Positions 11,526 to 22,840 of a stretch of 64,000 nucleotides of DNA are shown here, in pieces. A program made the translations under genes and the position numbers. This DNA comes from Cyrtodaria siliqua (lineage: Eukaryota > Mollusca > Bivalvia > Adapedonta > Hiatellidae), in contig JAWPHD010005586.1 in NCBI GenBank assembly GCA_037043455.1, forward strand, positions 96,382 through 160,381, in the 5' to 3' direction. Each line of letters begins with the position of its first letter. The first letter of the stretch is position 1. The notes under the pieces are model-generated. The model was not told the origin of the DNA. It made no database searches and worked only from the letters and a program-made list of their open reading frames with translations.

Positions 11526-11809
11526 AGTGTTTAATGAGAGGTACAAGCATTTTCTAACAAGTAAATAAAACATTTACATTTCAGATAGACATAGTGACTG
11601 CCCGTAACAGGAAATAAGGCAAAAGGTATGTTTTCAAATCTGACCAAAACATCTGAACAAAATAATATTCCTAACACAAATGATTTACAGATCCAATATA
11701 CATACCACAAATGTTGCAGAGATTACACTGAACAATCTTTCATTTGAATACATATGTACTCAGAGAATGGGTTGCTAAACTTTGTGCATTAAGTATTTGT
11801 ATTGAAATT

Positions 11810-12572
11810 CTCCGAGTTCGTGTCTATCGGTGAAGAAGCAAGTAGGCAACTGCCATAACTCTTGTATTGGATTTGAATATAATGTGTTTTTTACTAGAAA
11901 TTTTATTAAATGTTGTTTAACGGCTCATCAATACAGTATAGGTTATTTAGAGCCGCCCCATAGAGAGGGGAAGGATACATAGGAATCCGGGAACTGTGTC
12001 CTACTCTTATTATCGAATAGATTCCTATGGTTCTTTAACATGCTCAGACCGATACACGGGACCGCCCGGTTTACATCCCAATCCGACGGATGAGGCTAAG
12101 GGAAAGTGTCTTGCCCAAGAACACACCGACGAAACTCAGTGGCACCACGGAGGATTGAACCCAGGGCCTCCGGTTACAAATCCGCCGCGCTACCAACTGC
12201 GCCACGCCAGCACTCACTAGAAATTTTAAGGTAAGATATCTTAGAAACTTCTATTTTTTTGTATATTTTCTACAGAGACAAATATCATGGTTCAGAAGAG
12301 AAAGACTGTAAAACGACGGACATAGGGAAAAAAAAGAACAAATATAGCAACGGTAACCTATAATTTGGCTGATACTAAAACCAGCCGATGTTTGTATGAG
12401 TATGCATTGACCGTCACCTAAAGAAATGTAATCAAAGTGATTGTTTAACTTATATTTGTTTGTATTTCCTATAGACATCCTGGTTCTGATGAGCAAAGGC
12501 TGTAAAACAACGGGTAGGGGGGAAAAAAGAAAGAGGTCATCAGGCGAGTGAAGGACCATTTTTGGCACTCTG
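11810..12572 (+). repeat. Direct duplication, copy 2, interrupted by a SINE
   Basis: Matches 10988-11430 over about 439 bp once the 11893-12215 insertion is removed. The SINE target duplication is made of sequence present once in copy 1, so the duplication came first. Confidence 0.8.
11906..12215 (-). mobile_element. tRNA-derived SINE, family B, with perfect 13-bp target duplication
   Basis: Flanked by ACTAGAAATTTTA at 11893-11905 and 12216-12228. On the minus strand it begins with a tRNA-like head: A box TGGCGCAGTTGGTAGCGC, a Thr-like anticodon-loop region TTTGTAA, and B box GGTTCAATCC. The body (GGCAAGACACTTTCCCTTAG, TTAAAGAACCATAGGAATC) follows, and the 3' end is GATGAGCCGTTAAACAACAT. This is the clearest full-length SINE in the window. 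Relatives lie at 15486-15762 and 45433-45705. Confidence 0.92.
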
Positions 12573-12980
12573 GTTTACATGGCATATTGTGTATTTTAAA
12601 GTAACATTTTTTTGTATATTTCCAAATAGAAATGGTTTGCAGTAGTAGCCAGAGTGAAAGAAAACTTTGCAGAAAATAATGTCTCCCCTGGGGTTTAACC
12701 CCCTTGCGCTCTTTTTGCACGACCCTCAATTGTTATAAATCCAATATATTCATGAAGAGGACATGTGCACCTTTGTTTTGACACTGTTCATGTAGGGGTC
12801 CGGACCAATGGTTTTCAAAGTATTTTTTAGTTTTAGAGTTCATCTTTTAGTGTTTTTAGTAGACAAAAATCGGGGGAATGTCAAAACATGCGACCTACCT
12901 AACATTAGGGTAGGTTATTGTTTCAGTAGCATGCATATGTACAAACAATAACAATTCACCCTTCATTAAGCTGCTACTCG

Positions 12981-13113
12981 CCTTATTCTGGGACCATTTA
13001 CCCAATGGGAAGAGGTTAGGATCCCCTCTCCCATACATTGTCAACTAGACCTTATTCTGGGACCATTTACCCAATGGGAAGAGGTTAGGATCCCCTCTCC
13101 CATACATTGTCAA
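12981..13113. repeat. Near-exact 69-bp tandem duplication
   Basis: The unit starts CCTTATTCTGGGACCATTTA at 12981 and again at 13050. The copies look identical over their shared length, suggesting a recent duplication. Confidence 0.93.
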
Positions 13114-13114
13114 A

Positions 13115-14960
13115 AGAAATGCAAAGAAATGGCAAAAAGGTAAACTTGCCTCAAAAACTGGCAGAATACAGATTCTGTTAAATAATGTACTACAATGTTG
13201 GCTTCATGGAATTTAAAGAGTAAACCACTCTTAAATTTTATTATTTTCAAAATATATAAAATATTGGAAAATATTCAAACAATCTTCACACACAGTTCTA
13301 AAACCTTGGTAATGGTTGGAAGAATTTTCCAAATTGAACCATTTAAAGGTGTTTGCTGGATTTTGAAAACCAGAAGTCATCATAGTTCTGACATTTTTAG
13401 AGCCATTCAGATGAAATCAGGCAAACAAACTCAAATAAATGGAATAAGCTGGGTTTGATTAGAGCTATGTCGCTACACGTTTGAATAACATTAAAGGAAA
13501 TTCTGAAAAAAATACCTAGCTTCAGATTATGCCGTACTACTGGGGAAGCATGGAGATGACACACCACTTAGTTGTCATGAGCAGGTGGCCAAAGTTAAAA
13601 GTGGTAAGGCCATCTAGTTTTTTTCAGCAGAGCTAATGTGCAAGCAAGGAAGCAGTCTCTATTTCAATGAGCTAGAGCGAATAATGACCAAGTATGACTT
13701 GAAAGACAAGCCTCAAACAGTTACAACATAGATGAATAATTAAAGGAATAAACACAAGCGTTTAAAAGACAAAAACTGTTATTGGTACTGGAAATGCTTC
13801 AGATCACCTGATTCCACTATTCGTTGTGTTTCCTGGGGTTATGAATGCTAGATGGATGGATAGATGACAAATCACCAGGGGCTGATGCTGTCATGAGTAG
13901 TGACAAGATATGATGTGCTATGGCATGCTAGGCATATGTAGCTGCAGCATCAATCATGGAACAATGGTGCAAACCCTTCAGATAAATGAAGGCAAAACCG
14001 TTAACAATGTACAGTTCCAGCAGATGGCAGATGACCGAAAAGGGAATGTCTCCTGCCCATATTTTGTAAACATTTTATTGATTTTATTTTATTTTATGAA
14101 GTTATCTAGGTCATAGAACAAAGCATGGACTTCTTTGTTACTTCTTGGACAAGCTGTGACAATTACACATACACGTTTATATTATCATCAACATTCCTTC
14201 TTTTATTTTAGCTGTGATACTACATCACACGCGGTGTAGTTCCTGTAACTGTGACCAAAACAGACATCCCCAACCTAACGACCAGAATCTACAACCCCAG
14301 ATTCAAAACCAAAGCATGCTTGCTCAAACGTCTGCATAATGGCTATTAAAACAAGGACACATAAATATTAAGACTTGGGTAAATGGATAATCTTTTTGTA
14401 AAATGTTTGCTAAATGAAACTAATTAATTGGTATTCATTTTGGCTTTAATTTAACAGATATTAAACTTGATATTTTTTCAACAGACCTACTATTTTCATG
14501 TCGCGAATGGCAGGAACCTATTAGGTGAGTGTGTTTTGTGGCGAACAGGAGATCGAAATGGACACCACCAATCTAACACTGCATAATGGACATCTAAAAA
14601 TAATTTCAGTCAACAAAGGGCAGCAACCCCATCAAAAGTCATAACTTCCTGACAATACGCACATTACAATAATACTCCTCAAGAAGTTTCTTTTTGAGCG
14701 GATGAAAGACAGGAATAGAAAGACTGGGCTTGGCTAATGAGAAACAATGTGACTTTAAAAAGCGGCCAAAGCCGGCCCAAGGAAAGATATGATACTAATG
14801 TTCATTTTTCTCACAAGACAACAGTATATGTACTAAAGCATGTCTGTCAAATGTTCATAAATTGTGCACTTGTGTAGTACTTAATGCCTAAGTTACATTT
14901 CACTACCAAATGAGTTTGAGAAAAGTCCAATACCATATAGTCTAGATATTGCATAAACTG
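13115..14960. other. No recognised feature
   Basis: Several short open frames occur (for example near 13195 and 13910) but none resembles a known protein and codon use is AT-driven. No strong repeat is visible. Confidence 0.5.
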
Positions 14961-14966
14961 TGCCAT

Positions 14967-15054
14967 ACTGGTATGCAAGTAGTAGCCGAACAGAAAATAG
15001 TGTTTATTGTACCTTCGGATACTACTGCGGTTCGGATACTACTTGCATACCAGT
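14967..15054. repeat. 88-bp palindromic sequence
   Basis: ACTGGTATGCAAGTAGTA at 14967-14984 pairs with a right arm TACTACTTGCATACCAGT ending at 15054. Inner CCGAA/TTCGG also pairs. Confidence 0.8.
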
Positions 15055-15485
15055 AGCAGTCTTGTTGTTTTGACTGTTTTTATAGCCATTAGTCGGTCAT
15101 ATTCCCAATGCCAAAAAACAACAATTGAAAGATAACAAAATAAAGAGAAAAAAAGGTAGTGAAAATGTGTACAAAACACTTTTAAATGCCTCTGCTGACC
15201 TTGGTGTACTGTAACCATTATTTTAAATGAATGTTTTAATCTATTTTTTCCCAATTTGAAGAAAAACCGCTTTGAAATTCCCAATTGTGATGGTATGGAT
15301 ATATTTCCCAAAATATAGGGAAACTAAACTATCACCAATGGTGATGAATAACCCCGCTTAAATTCTAAGTAAAAAAAAGGGTCATAATTGTGTAATAAAT
15401 TAGGCAATCAACAATGGGTGATGTAGAGGTCATCAGTTGTTATGTGAATATGAAGTCGGGGAATAACCCATTCAAAAATATTTGA

Positions 15486-15762
15486 CGGAGGCCCCGGGTT
15501 CAATCCTCTGTGGTGCCACTGAGTTCCGTCGGTGTATTCTTGGGCAAGACACTTTCCCTTAGCCTCGTCCGTCGGATGGGGACGTAAATCGGGCGGTCCC
15601 GTGTATCGGTCTATCCTCCGAGCATGTTAAAGAACCATAGGAATCTATGCGATATTTAGAGTAGGGCAGGTTCCCAGATACCTATGTATCCTTCCCCTCT
15701 CTCTGGGGCGGCTCTAAATAACCTATACTGTGTTGATGAGCCATTAAACATTCAATTCAATT
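15486..15762 (+). mobile_element. tRNA-derived SINE, family B (5'-truncated)
   Basis: Starts within the head at CGGAGGCCCCGGGTTCAATC (B box retained, A box missing) and follows the family body. It ends at GATGAGCCATTAAACATTCA with a CAATTCAATTG tail. Confidence 0.85.
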
Positions 15763-15769
15763 GAAAATT

Positions 15770-16400
15770 GTTTGAGGAATGCAAGTACTAAAAATGTGTT
15801 ACACGATGGAACATTATGGACAACGGCATTCCTATATAGTCCCCACTTCACTTTGTGAAAGCGGCGGTATAAAAACACTGCATCACTTTGTGACAAATGG
15901 GTCATCTTTGTCAAGATCTGTACTAAACTCCGAAACTCACCCCTACCATCCAGTTAACCAAACATATATGCCTTACTCTATTACATCTCATTCCAAAATT
16001 ATCACAAGAGTTGATTGTGGTACTTCTGACACAGTTTGATCCGCATCTTAGTGACCTCACTCTTTATGCTTTTATAGGAATCCATCTATAGAAGTGTAAC
16101 CGGTTATTTTTTGTAAAAAATGCTTTTAATATTGTTTCAATCATTTCATTACAATTATTGTTTTTCATAGGTTTCAAAGGGAGAGTAATTTGTCAGTCTT
16201 GGGTTTAATTTTCTTGATGTTGTTGTCTCCCCTGATCTGAGAGTTGTTTTTATTAGGGAAATTACTGTGTTCTCATTGGTTGGTTGCGTTCATCTTGGCA
16301 GTCAATTTTATTCTTTCACAGAGAGAGGATGGTTTTCTCTTCTGTTTCAAAAATGTACAATTTTTGAGTAGTCAAATGGTTAGTTTGGACTGAAATGGAA
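15770..16400. other. No recognised feature
   Basis: A short open frame (15779-16039) has no recognisable similarity. Nothing else is supported. Confidence 0.45.
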
Positions 16401-16404
16401 TCAT

Positions 16405-18141
16405 CATTAGGTGAGTATGCTGTACTGTGTTTCGACTGGTTCAATAGGTGAGTATGCTGTACTGTGTTTCGACTGGTTCATTAGGTGAGTATGCTGTACT
16501 GTGTTTCTACTGGTTCATTAGGTGAGTATGCTGTACTGTGTTTCTACTGGTTCATTAGGTGAGTATGCAGTACTGTGTTTCTACTGGTTCATTAGGTGAG
16601 TATGCTGTACTGTGTTTCTACTGGTTCATTAGGTGAGTATGCTGTACTGTGTTTCTACTGGTTCATTAGGTGAGTATGCAGTACTGTGTTTCTACTGGTT
16701 CATTAGGTGAGTATGCTGTACTGTGTTTCTACTGGTTCATTAGGTGAGTATGCTGTGCTGTGTTTCTACTGGTTCATTAGGTGAGTATGCTGTACTGTGT
16801 TTCTACTGGTTCATTAGGTGAGTATGCTGTACTGTGTTTCGATTGGTTCATTAGGTGAGTATGTTGTACTGTGTTTCGATTGGTTCATTAGGTGAGTATG
16901 CTGTACTGTGTTTTGATTGGTTCATTAGGTGAGTATGCTGTACTGTGTTTCGATTGGTTCATTAGGTGAGTATGCTGTACTGTGTTTCTACTGGTTCATT
17001 AGGTGAGTATGCTGTACTGTGTTTCTACTGGTTCATTAGGTGAGTATGCTGTACTGTGTTTCTACTGGTTCATTAGGTGAGTATGCTGTGCTGTGTTTCT
17101 ACTGGTTCATTAGGTGAGTATGCTGTACTGTGTTTCCACTGGTTCATTAGGTGAGTATGCTGTACTGTGTTTCTACTGGTTCATTAGGTGAGTATGCTGT
17201 ACTGTGTTTCTACTGGTTCATTAGGTGAGTATGCTGTACTGTGTTTCTACTGGTTCATTAGGTGAGTATGCTGTACTGTGTTTCCACTGGTTCATTAGGT
17301 GAGTATGCTGTACTGTGTTTCTACTGGTTCATTAGGTGAGTATGCTGTACTGTGTTTCTACTGGTTCATTAGGTGAGTATGCTGTACTGTGTTTCTACTG
17401 GTTCATTAGGTGAGTATGCTGTACTGTGTTTCTACTGGTTCATTAGGTGAGTATGCTGTACTGTGTTTCCACTGGTTCATTAGGTGAGTATGCTGTGCTG
17501 TGTTTCTACTGGTTCATTAGGTGAGTATGCTGTGCTGTGTTTCTACTGGTTCATTAGGTGAGTATGCTGTACTGTGTTTCTACTGGTTCATTAGGTGAGT
17601 ATGCTGTGCTGTGTTTCTACTGGTTCATTAGGTGAGTATGCTGTACTGTGTTTCTACTGGTTCATTAGGTGAGTATGCTGTACTGTGTTTCGACTGGTTC
17701 ATTAGGTGAGTATGCTGTGCTGTGTTTCTACTGGTTCATTAGGTGAGTATGCTGTACTGTGTTTCGACTGGTTCAATAGGTGAGTATGCTGTACTGTGTT
17801 TCTACTGGTTCATTAGGTGAGTATGCAGTACTGTGTTTCTACTGGTTCATTAGGTGAGTATGCTGTACTGTGTTTCTACTGGTTCATTAGGTGAGTATGC
17901 TGTACTGTGTTTCGACTGGTTCATTAGGTGAGTATGCTGTACTGTGTTTCGACTGGTTCATTAGGTGAGTATGCTGTACTGTGTTTCTACTGGTTCATTA
18001 GGTGAGTATGCTGTACTGTGTTTCGACTGGTTCATTAGGTGAGTATGCTGTACTGTGTTTCTACTGGTTCATTAGGTGAGTATGCTGTACTGTGTTTCTA
18101 CTGGTTCATTAGGTGAGTATGCTGTGCTGTGTTTCGACTGG
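16405..18141 (+). repeat. 37-bp minisatellite, about 47 copies
   Basis: Highly homogeneous array of a 37-bp unit (GGTGAGTATGCTGTACTGTG followed by TTTCTACTGGTTCATTA). Variants differ mainly at two or three sites (TTTCTAC/TTTCGAC/TTTCCAC/TTTCGAT; CTGTA/CTGTG/CAGTA). Every unit contains TTAG|GTGAGTATG, a strong match to the animal 5' splice-site consensus. The length is not a multiple of three, and no coding frame runs through the array. Confidence 0.97.
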
Positions 18142-18144
18142 TAT

Positions 18145-19990
18145 TTCGCGTGGTTTGAAATGCTTTTAAAATGTTGCATTTCTGGAATTTGTTTTCGGTC
18201 GTGTTTTCAAATATGGCAGTTGTTTTCGGGTTTGAATGTTCCACAGATCTGTCATACTTTTCTGTTTAACAAATGCATGAATATCAGGTGGTTTGGATTT
18301 CAGCACGTTTCTAACATCACCAGATGAGTGTGAGAGAGCAGCCAGAGAATCAGGAGAGAGGAATATTATTCCACAAATCCACAAATATTGTAAATTGTTA
18401 TTTTTATAAACAATTGAATATTGTCATATAAATCTATGTATTTATTAGTAAGATATTAAGCCTTATGTTATATGTTATAAAATCCACCACGCACAGAGAG
18501 AAATCTTATTATTCTAAGAATATGTAAAGCTGTGATTACTTACTTTTTATTATTATATGTGTATTTATTTATAGGTTCATGATAATATATATATGTGTAT
18601 AGTCTAAATATTATTATAAAGTGATTTATAATAGTTGTAACAGAGTATTTAGAATACTTTATTTGTTAATTTCAGATTCATTCGTTTCTTTTGGGTTCTC
18701 CAGACAGTACAATATACATATATCCATTGTTATTGAACCTACACCTTCATATGAATAAAAGTCATGAACAGTGCTCTCGTGTTTGACTCTTGACTGAGTT
18801 AGTTATGGGATCTGCATGGTACATGTAAAATACCGCCAGATTACAGTATAAAGTATGAGATCACTATAAAGCAAGTCAAACTGATTATCAACAGTACCAT
18901 ACTCAATGGTTCTGCCAAATTTGGAGAGGTGCTGGAATAAATGCCTGCATTTCCACAATAGCAAACTATGATATTAAACCACCTATAATCTGATCACAAT
19001 GACTTCCAGAAACACAGCTGATGAAATGAAATTGTCAAGCTTTCATCAACATATACTGACTGTCAATGAAGACCCTCCATTAACTCCATGTTTATGCTGT
19101 TCCACTAAATTTCAAGCTGCATTAGTCTGTCTCTGAATAAAGTCCAATTGGTCTACTGGCCTTTTTATCGTTCGACTTTAGACAGTATTATGCAATGACT
19201 TGTTTGTGCGATGCAACTGAAGAAACACGGAAGTGCATGTGCATTTCAAAACCAATGTGGAAGCTCTAAATCCAGATATGAACATACAAAAATGTTAAAT
19301 GTCTACTCGTTATATCATATTTTGTCCAAAATGCCTCAAATTCTAACTGTTAAAAGGATTTGTTTCGTGGTGTGTTTTCACTGACCGTGAGTATATTAAG
19401 GGCCAGATAATAGAGAATGGAGAGATACATCAGAATCCAGGAAAAGAAGTCATAAAATAAGGTCCTGGCACCAATCCTCCTGGCACCAATCCTATACAGC
19501 AATAAAAACAACTGAAAAAAATGAAAAGGAAATAATTGTTCCAGCTTTCTGTGTTGTGGAAGAATGTACAAATCAAGTTTTAAAAATGATGAAAAGGTTA
19601 AACCACCCTCTTTAGCTTGTGGCATACCTTGTACCAACACCCTCTACCACATGCTTTTACACCATGAATAACGCCATCTACTACAGCCCTCTACAGTCCT
19701 CTACATCACTAACACCTTCTACCAGGCTTCTGAATAAATCCTTCATAACAAATTTGATAAACATCCATCTACTGAAGTTATCACGATTTCAACTAAAATA
19801 TGTTTATTTCAACATGAGCAAAACCTACCAAATGCTTACATTTTTGTCTCATGTCAAACTCATCCAAGTTTGTACTGAATCAAATCTTTAAATCTATTTT
19901 TCTGAAAATAAGTAGTTTACTAATCAAATTCATGCAAACAAATTGAACTTTGTTTATTGATAACTCTGTAATGCATGTGTCAGTTTTCTC
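18145..19990. other. No recognised feature
   Basis: AT-rich. Short open frames without recognisable similarity. Nothing supported. Confidence 0.45.
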
Positions 19991-19996
19991 ATTTAA

Positions 19997-20262
19997 AGGG
20001 ACACACGACAATCTTGGTTTTAAACTCATGGCGCCCCGTTAGTCTTTTTACATTAATTGCCTTTGTTCAATCATTAATAAAATTGTATAAAGCAAATTGT
20101 CTTTGCATATTACTAACTGTTGATTTAAATTTCACCAATAATGTATTCAAACCTTTATTTAAATATATGCAAGCAGATTTAAAGTCAAAATGATACTGGA
20201 TTAATAAATGGAGAGGCTAATTTTGATGCTTGATACAAACTTCAAGATTGTCACGTGTCCCT
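19997..20262. mobile_element. 266-bp MITE with AGGGACAC TIRs and TTAA flanks
   Basis: TTAA (19993-19996) is followed by AGGGACACACGACAATCTTG. The right end is CAAGATTGTCACGTGTCCCT, followed by TTAA (20263-20266). TIRs are about 20 bp with one or two mismatches. The interior is AT-rich with no ORF. TTAA target duplications are characteristic of piggyBac and Kolobok superfamilies. Related copies or fragments occur near 9755-9920, 38240-38433, 46251-46530, 56645-56930 and 58273-58565. Confidence 0.85.
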
Positions 20263-20882
20263 TTAAGATCTCATTAAAGCAAACTTTCATTTAACATTTT
20301 GTCAAACTCAGAAGCCAATTCTTTGTTATTTCTTTTTTGTAAGTAAACAAGCTGAAACTCTAAGGACGAGTCAATAACTCTGACATGCATGCATCAATTT
20401 TGCATGTTGTTAACTCAGTCTGTATATAAATCAGTAAATGTTTACAAAAGTTATTTTGTGAACCATATTTTGAAATAGTAAAGGGCAATAAATCCGTCAT
20501 GCTTACATCAATTTTGCTCAATGTCAAACTCATTCGAGATATTGAGACTAACTTTAAACCTTCAAATAAAATGTGGTAAAAAATACTTTAGTCGAGGCCT
20601 GTGCTGTGGCGGTGAAGGTGAAGGTTGTCTCAAACCTAAAATAAAGAGTGTAGAAAGAGAGATTTATTTTTGAAGCAGTGTTTTACCATAAATACTACTA
20701 TGTTAGAAAACGTTTCTAAATATTTGTTACCCAGGGCAACCAAATTTTTAAACAGATTATTTACCACATGATTAACTAAATATCAAAATGATTATCAGTT
20801 GAAAGGCAGACAATGTACATGTATATCAAAAACTGTACAGAAGGACAGTCAAGTGTTTTTTCATACCGGGTATATGAAGTGT

Positions 20883-21345
20883 AACAAGAGTGCCACCTAA
20901 TGGGCATTATACACCTGTTTGCTCAAGTTTTCATGTTAAAAACGTTTCCTCCGTGTCGGGCCAAAATGACATTGACCTCTGACCTTCTAACAAACGACTT
21001 TTCGAGGTCTTTTCTACTTATTGGACAACTATGTTGAAAAAGGGCATAATTCTGTAAAATTCATAACAGAGTTCGTGCAAGTTTCTCTTATGATGGGGAA
21101 TACATAAGTAAAGTTTCTGTCAAGCAGTTTCTGAGATATGAGCTCCTCGAAACGGTTAACTAAAAAATTGACTAAGAACAAAAAGGGGCATAACCCTGTC
21201 AAAATACGATGCAGATTAATGTGACTTGCATGTAGCATGTTATCTATTTATGTAGTTGTATTCAATTCTGCCAGGCGGTTTCTGAGAAATGAACTAACCG
21301 AAATAGGTTAACCAAGAAACTAAGTACAAAAAGGTTGTATTGGCT
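20883..21345 (+). mobile_element. AACAAGAG-family element (fragment)
   Basis: Begins AACAAGAGTGCCACCTAATG and contains two diverged units round 'aaaaaggggcataa.tctgt.aaaat' and 'gtttctgagatatgagct'. The right terminus is not recognisable. Confidence 0.55.
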
Positions 21346-21940
21346 ATAGTAATCAGACTTAAAAGCAGTAGTATACGTTCAAACTTCATTTACCAGTTAC
21401 TGTTGAAGGCGCCGTATTTTGATAGGGTTCCTTCTACGTTCGCCAGCACTGTTGGTCTTTGCGAGTGGGACAATTCACAAGAACCTATATCTCCATAGAT
21501 GCTGGTATTCTGTTTAGATATGAAAGGGAAATACAAGTTTATATCAAGAAAATGGGTCAAACAAACACAACTGTTTCAATTTTAGGTTACTGCATTTGAA
21601 ATATTAGCGGTAAGATGTCACTAGTTAGATTATAGATAAAATGTATTACCGATTAAATAAATCTTGATATGCTCACCTATAAAGCATCCATATTTTTAAT
21701 ACTATGGCAGCCTTGGCTCTACAATTTTATATTATACAGCATCAAAACAAAAGTTGAATCAATCTTAATTTATCATAAATACTACCATTTTAAAAGAAAT
21801 CATGAAGTTTCTATATTTGATTCATTGTGTACCATAGTTTTAATCATTTTTTTACATACTGTAAATGTATTTTATTTTGTTTGAGAACCCGATGTTAGGC
21901 TTGTAGCAAAATATGTACCGGTAATCCTCATATAATTAAT

Positions 21941-21984
21941 GTTATTATTATTATTATATCATCATCATCATCATTATCATCATG

Positions 21985-22018
<34 letters not shown>
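21941..22018. repeat. ATT/ATC trinucleotide microsatellite
   Basis: Alternating ATT and ATC triplets, then a pure ATT run. Confidence 0.95.
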
Positions 22019-22245
22019 TGAGCCGATAGTTTAGAATGAAATCTCAGAGTAATATATATGATCATTACTTACTAAGCAAATGTCAAAACACATGGCTGCC
22101 CTTTTTTCCAATGATGTAAATTATTACACAAGTTTAAATGATGGCGTTTATCATAGTTTGATACCATGGGGATTGCAGTCTGTTCAATCATGGGTTCAGA
22201 CGATGTGTGTTTATTTAATCTATATCCCACCATTACATCGCTTAA

Positions 22246-22819
22246 GGTAGCTGGCGGGGTTACTCGGGAATAATCAAAATCGCGTGTATTGTGACAATGT
22301 TTTACCTGTATGTATGTTATTGTTTCTGCTTTCCATCAGTACTAATTTTAAATTGTTTAAAATAAACACCGGACTCGCAAATAGCGCCCTCTGGTGGTGC
22401 CTATTTTTACGACGAATTTTACTGTTTTCTTACGGGAAATGTACTAGAATTTAGTCAAAAGTTTAAAAAATCACATCATTTGGAATCACAATGATTTATA
22501 AACGTAATGCACGTAATATATTTAAAAAACAGCTATATCTCTTTATCGTGAGTGCATTTCTTTACGTAAGGGGTACCACGCGGTGACTACAAAATCGAGA
22601 GGATTTTTACATGTTATCGCTTTTTTACTTAAAAGTAAGCGTGATGACATATATATTTTTCTATGCCATCACATTTGTTGAAATTCCCTGCTTTGATAAA
22701 TGTAAAAATAAAGAGGGGTCGTCGAGTCAGATTTTTATCAAACAAACTTTTAAAGTTTATAGAAAGTATTAAAATTAAGGCGTCGTTTTATAGTTTTCTT
22801 TAAAATGATGTTGACGTCA
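22246..22819 (+). repeat. Left terminal inverted repeat (574 bp)
   Basis: The reverse complement of this stretch matches 25728-26296. The inner limit is judged from the shared TTGACGTCA. It ends 21 bp before the exonuclease ATG, so it probably supplies the promoter (inference). Confidence 0.9.
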
Positions 22820-22840
22820 GTCACTTGCAAATTGAGATAC

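Noticed and set aside
16405..18141. CRISPR array
   Set aside because: Units are contiguous with no unique spacers, and the surrounding DNA is eukaryotic.
18076..18384. Open frames at the right edge of the 37-bp array
   Set aside because: Start inside the minisatellite and show no protein similarity.
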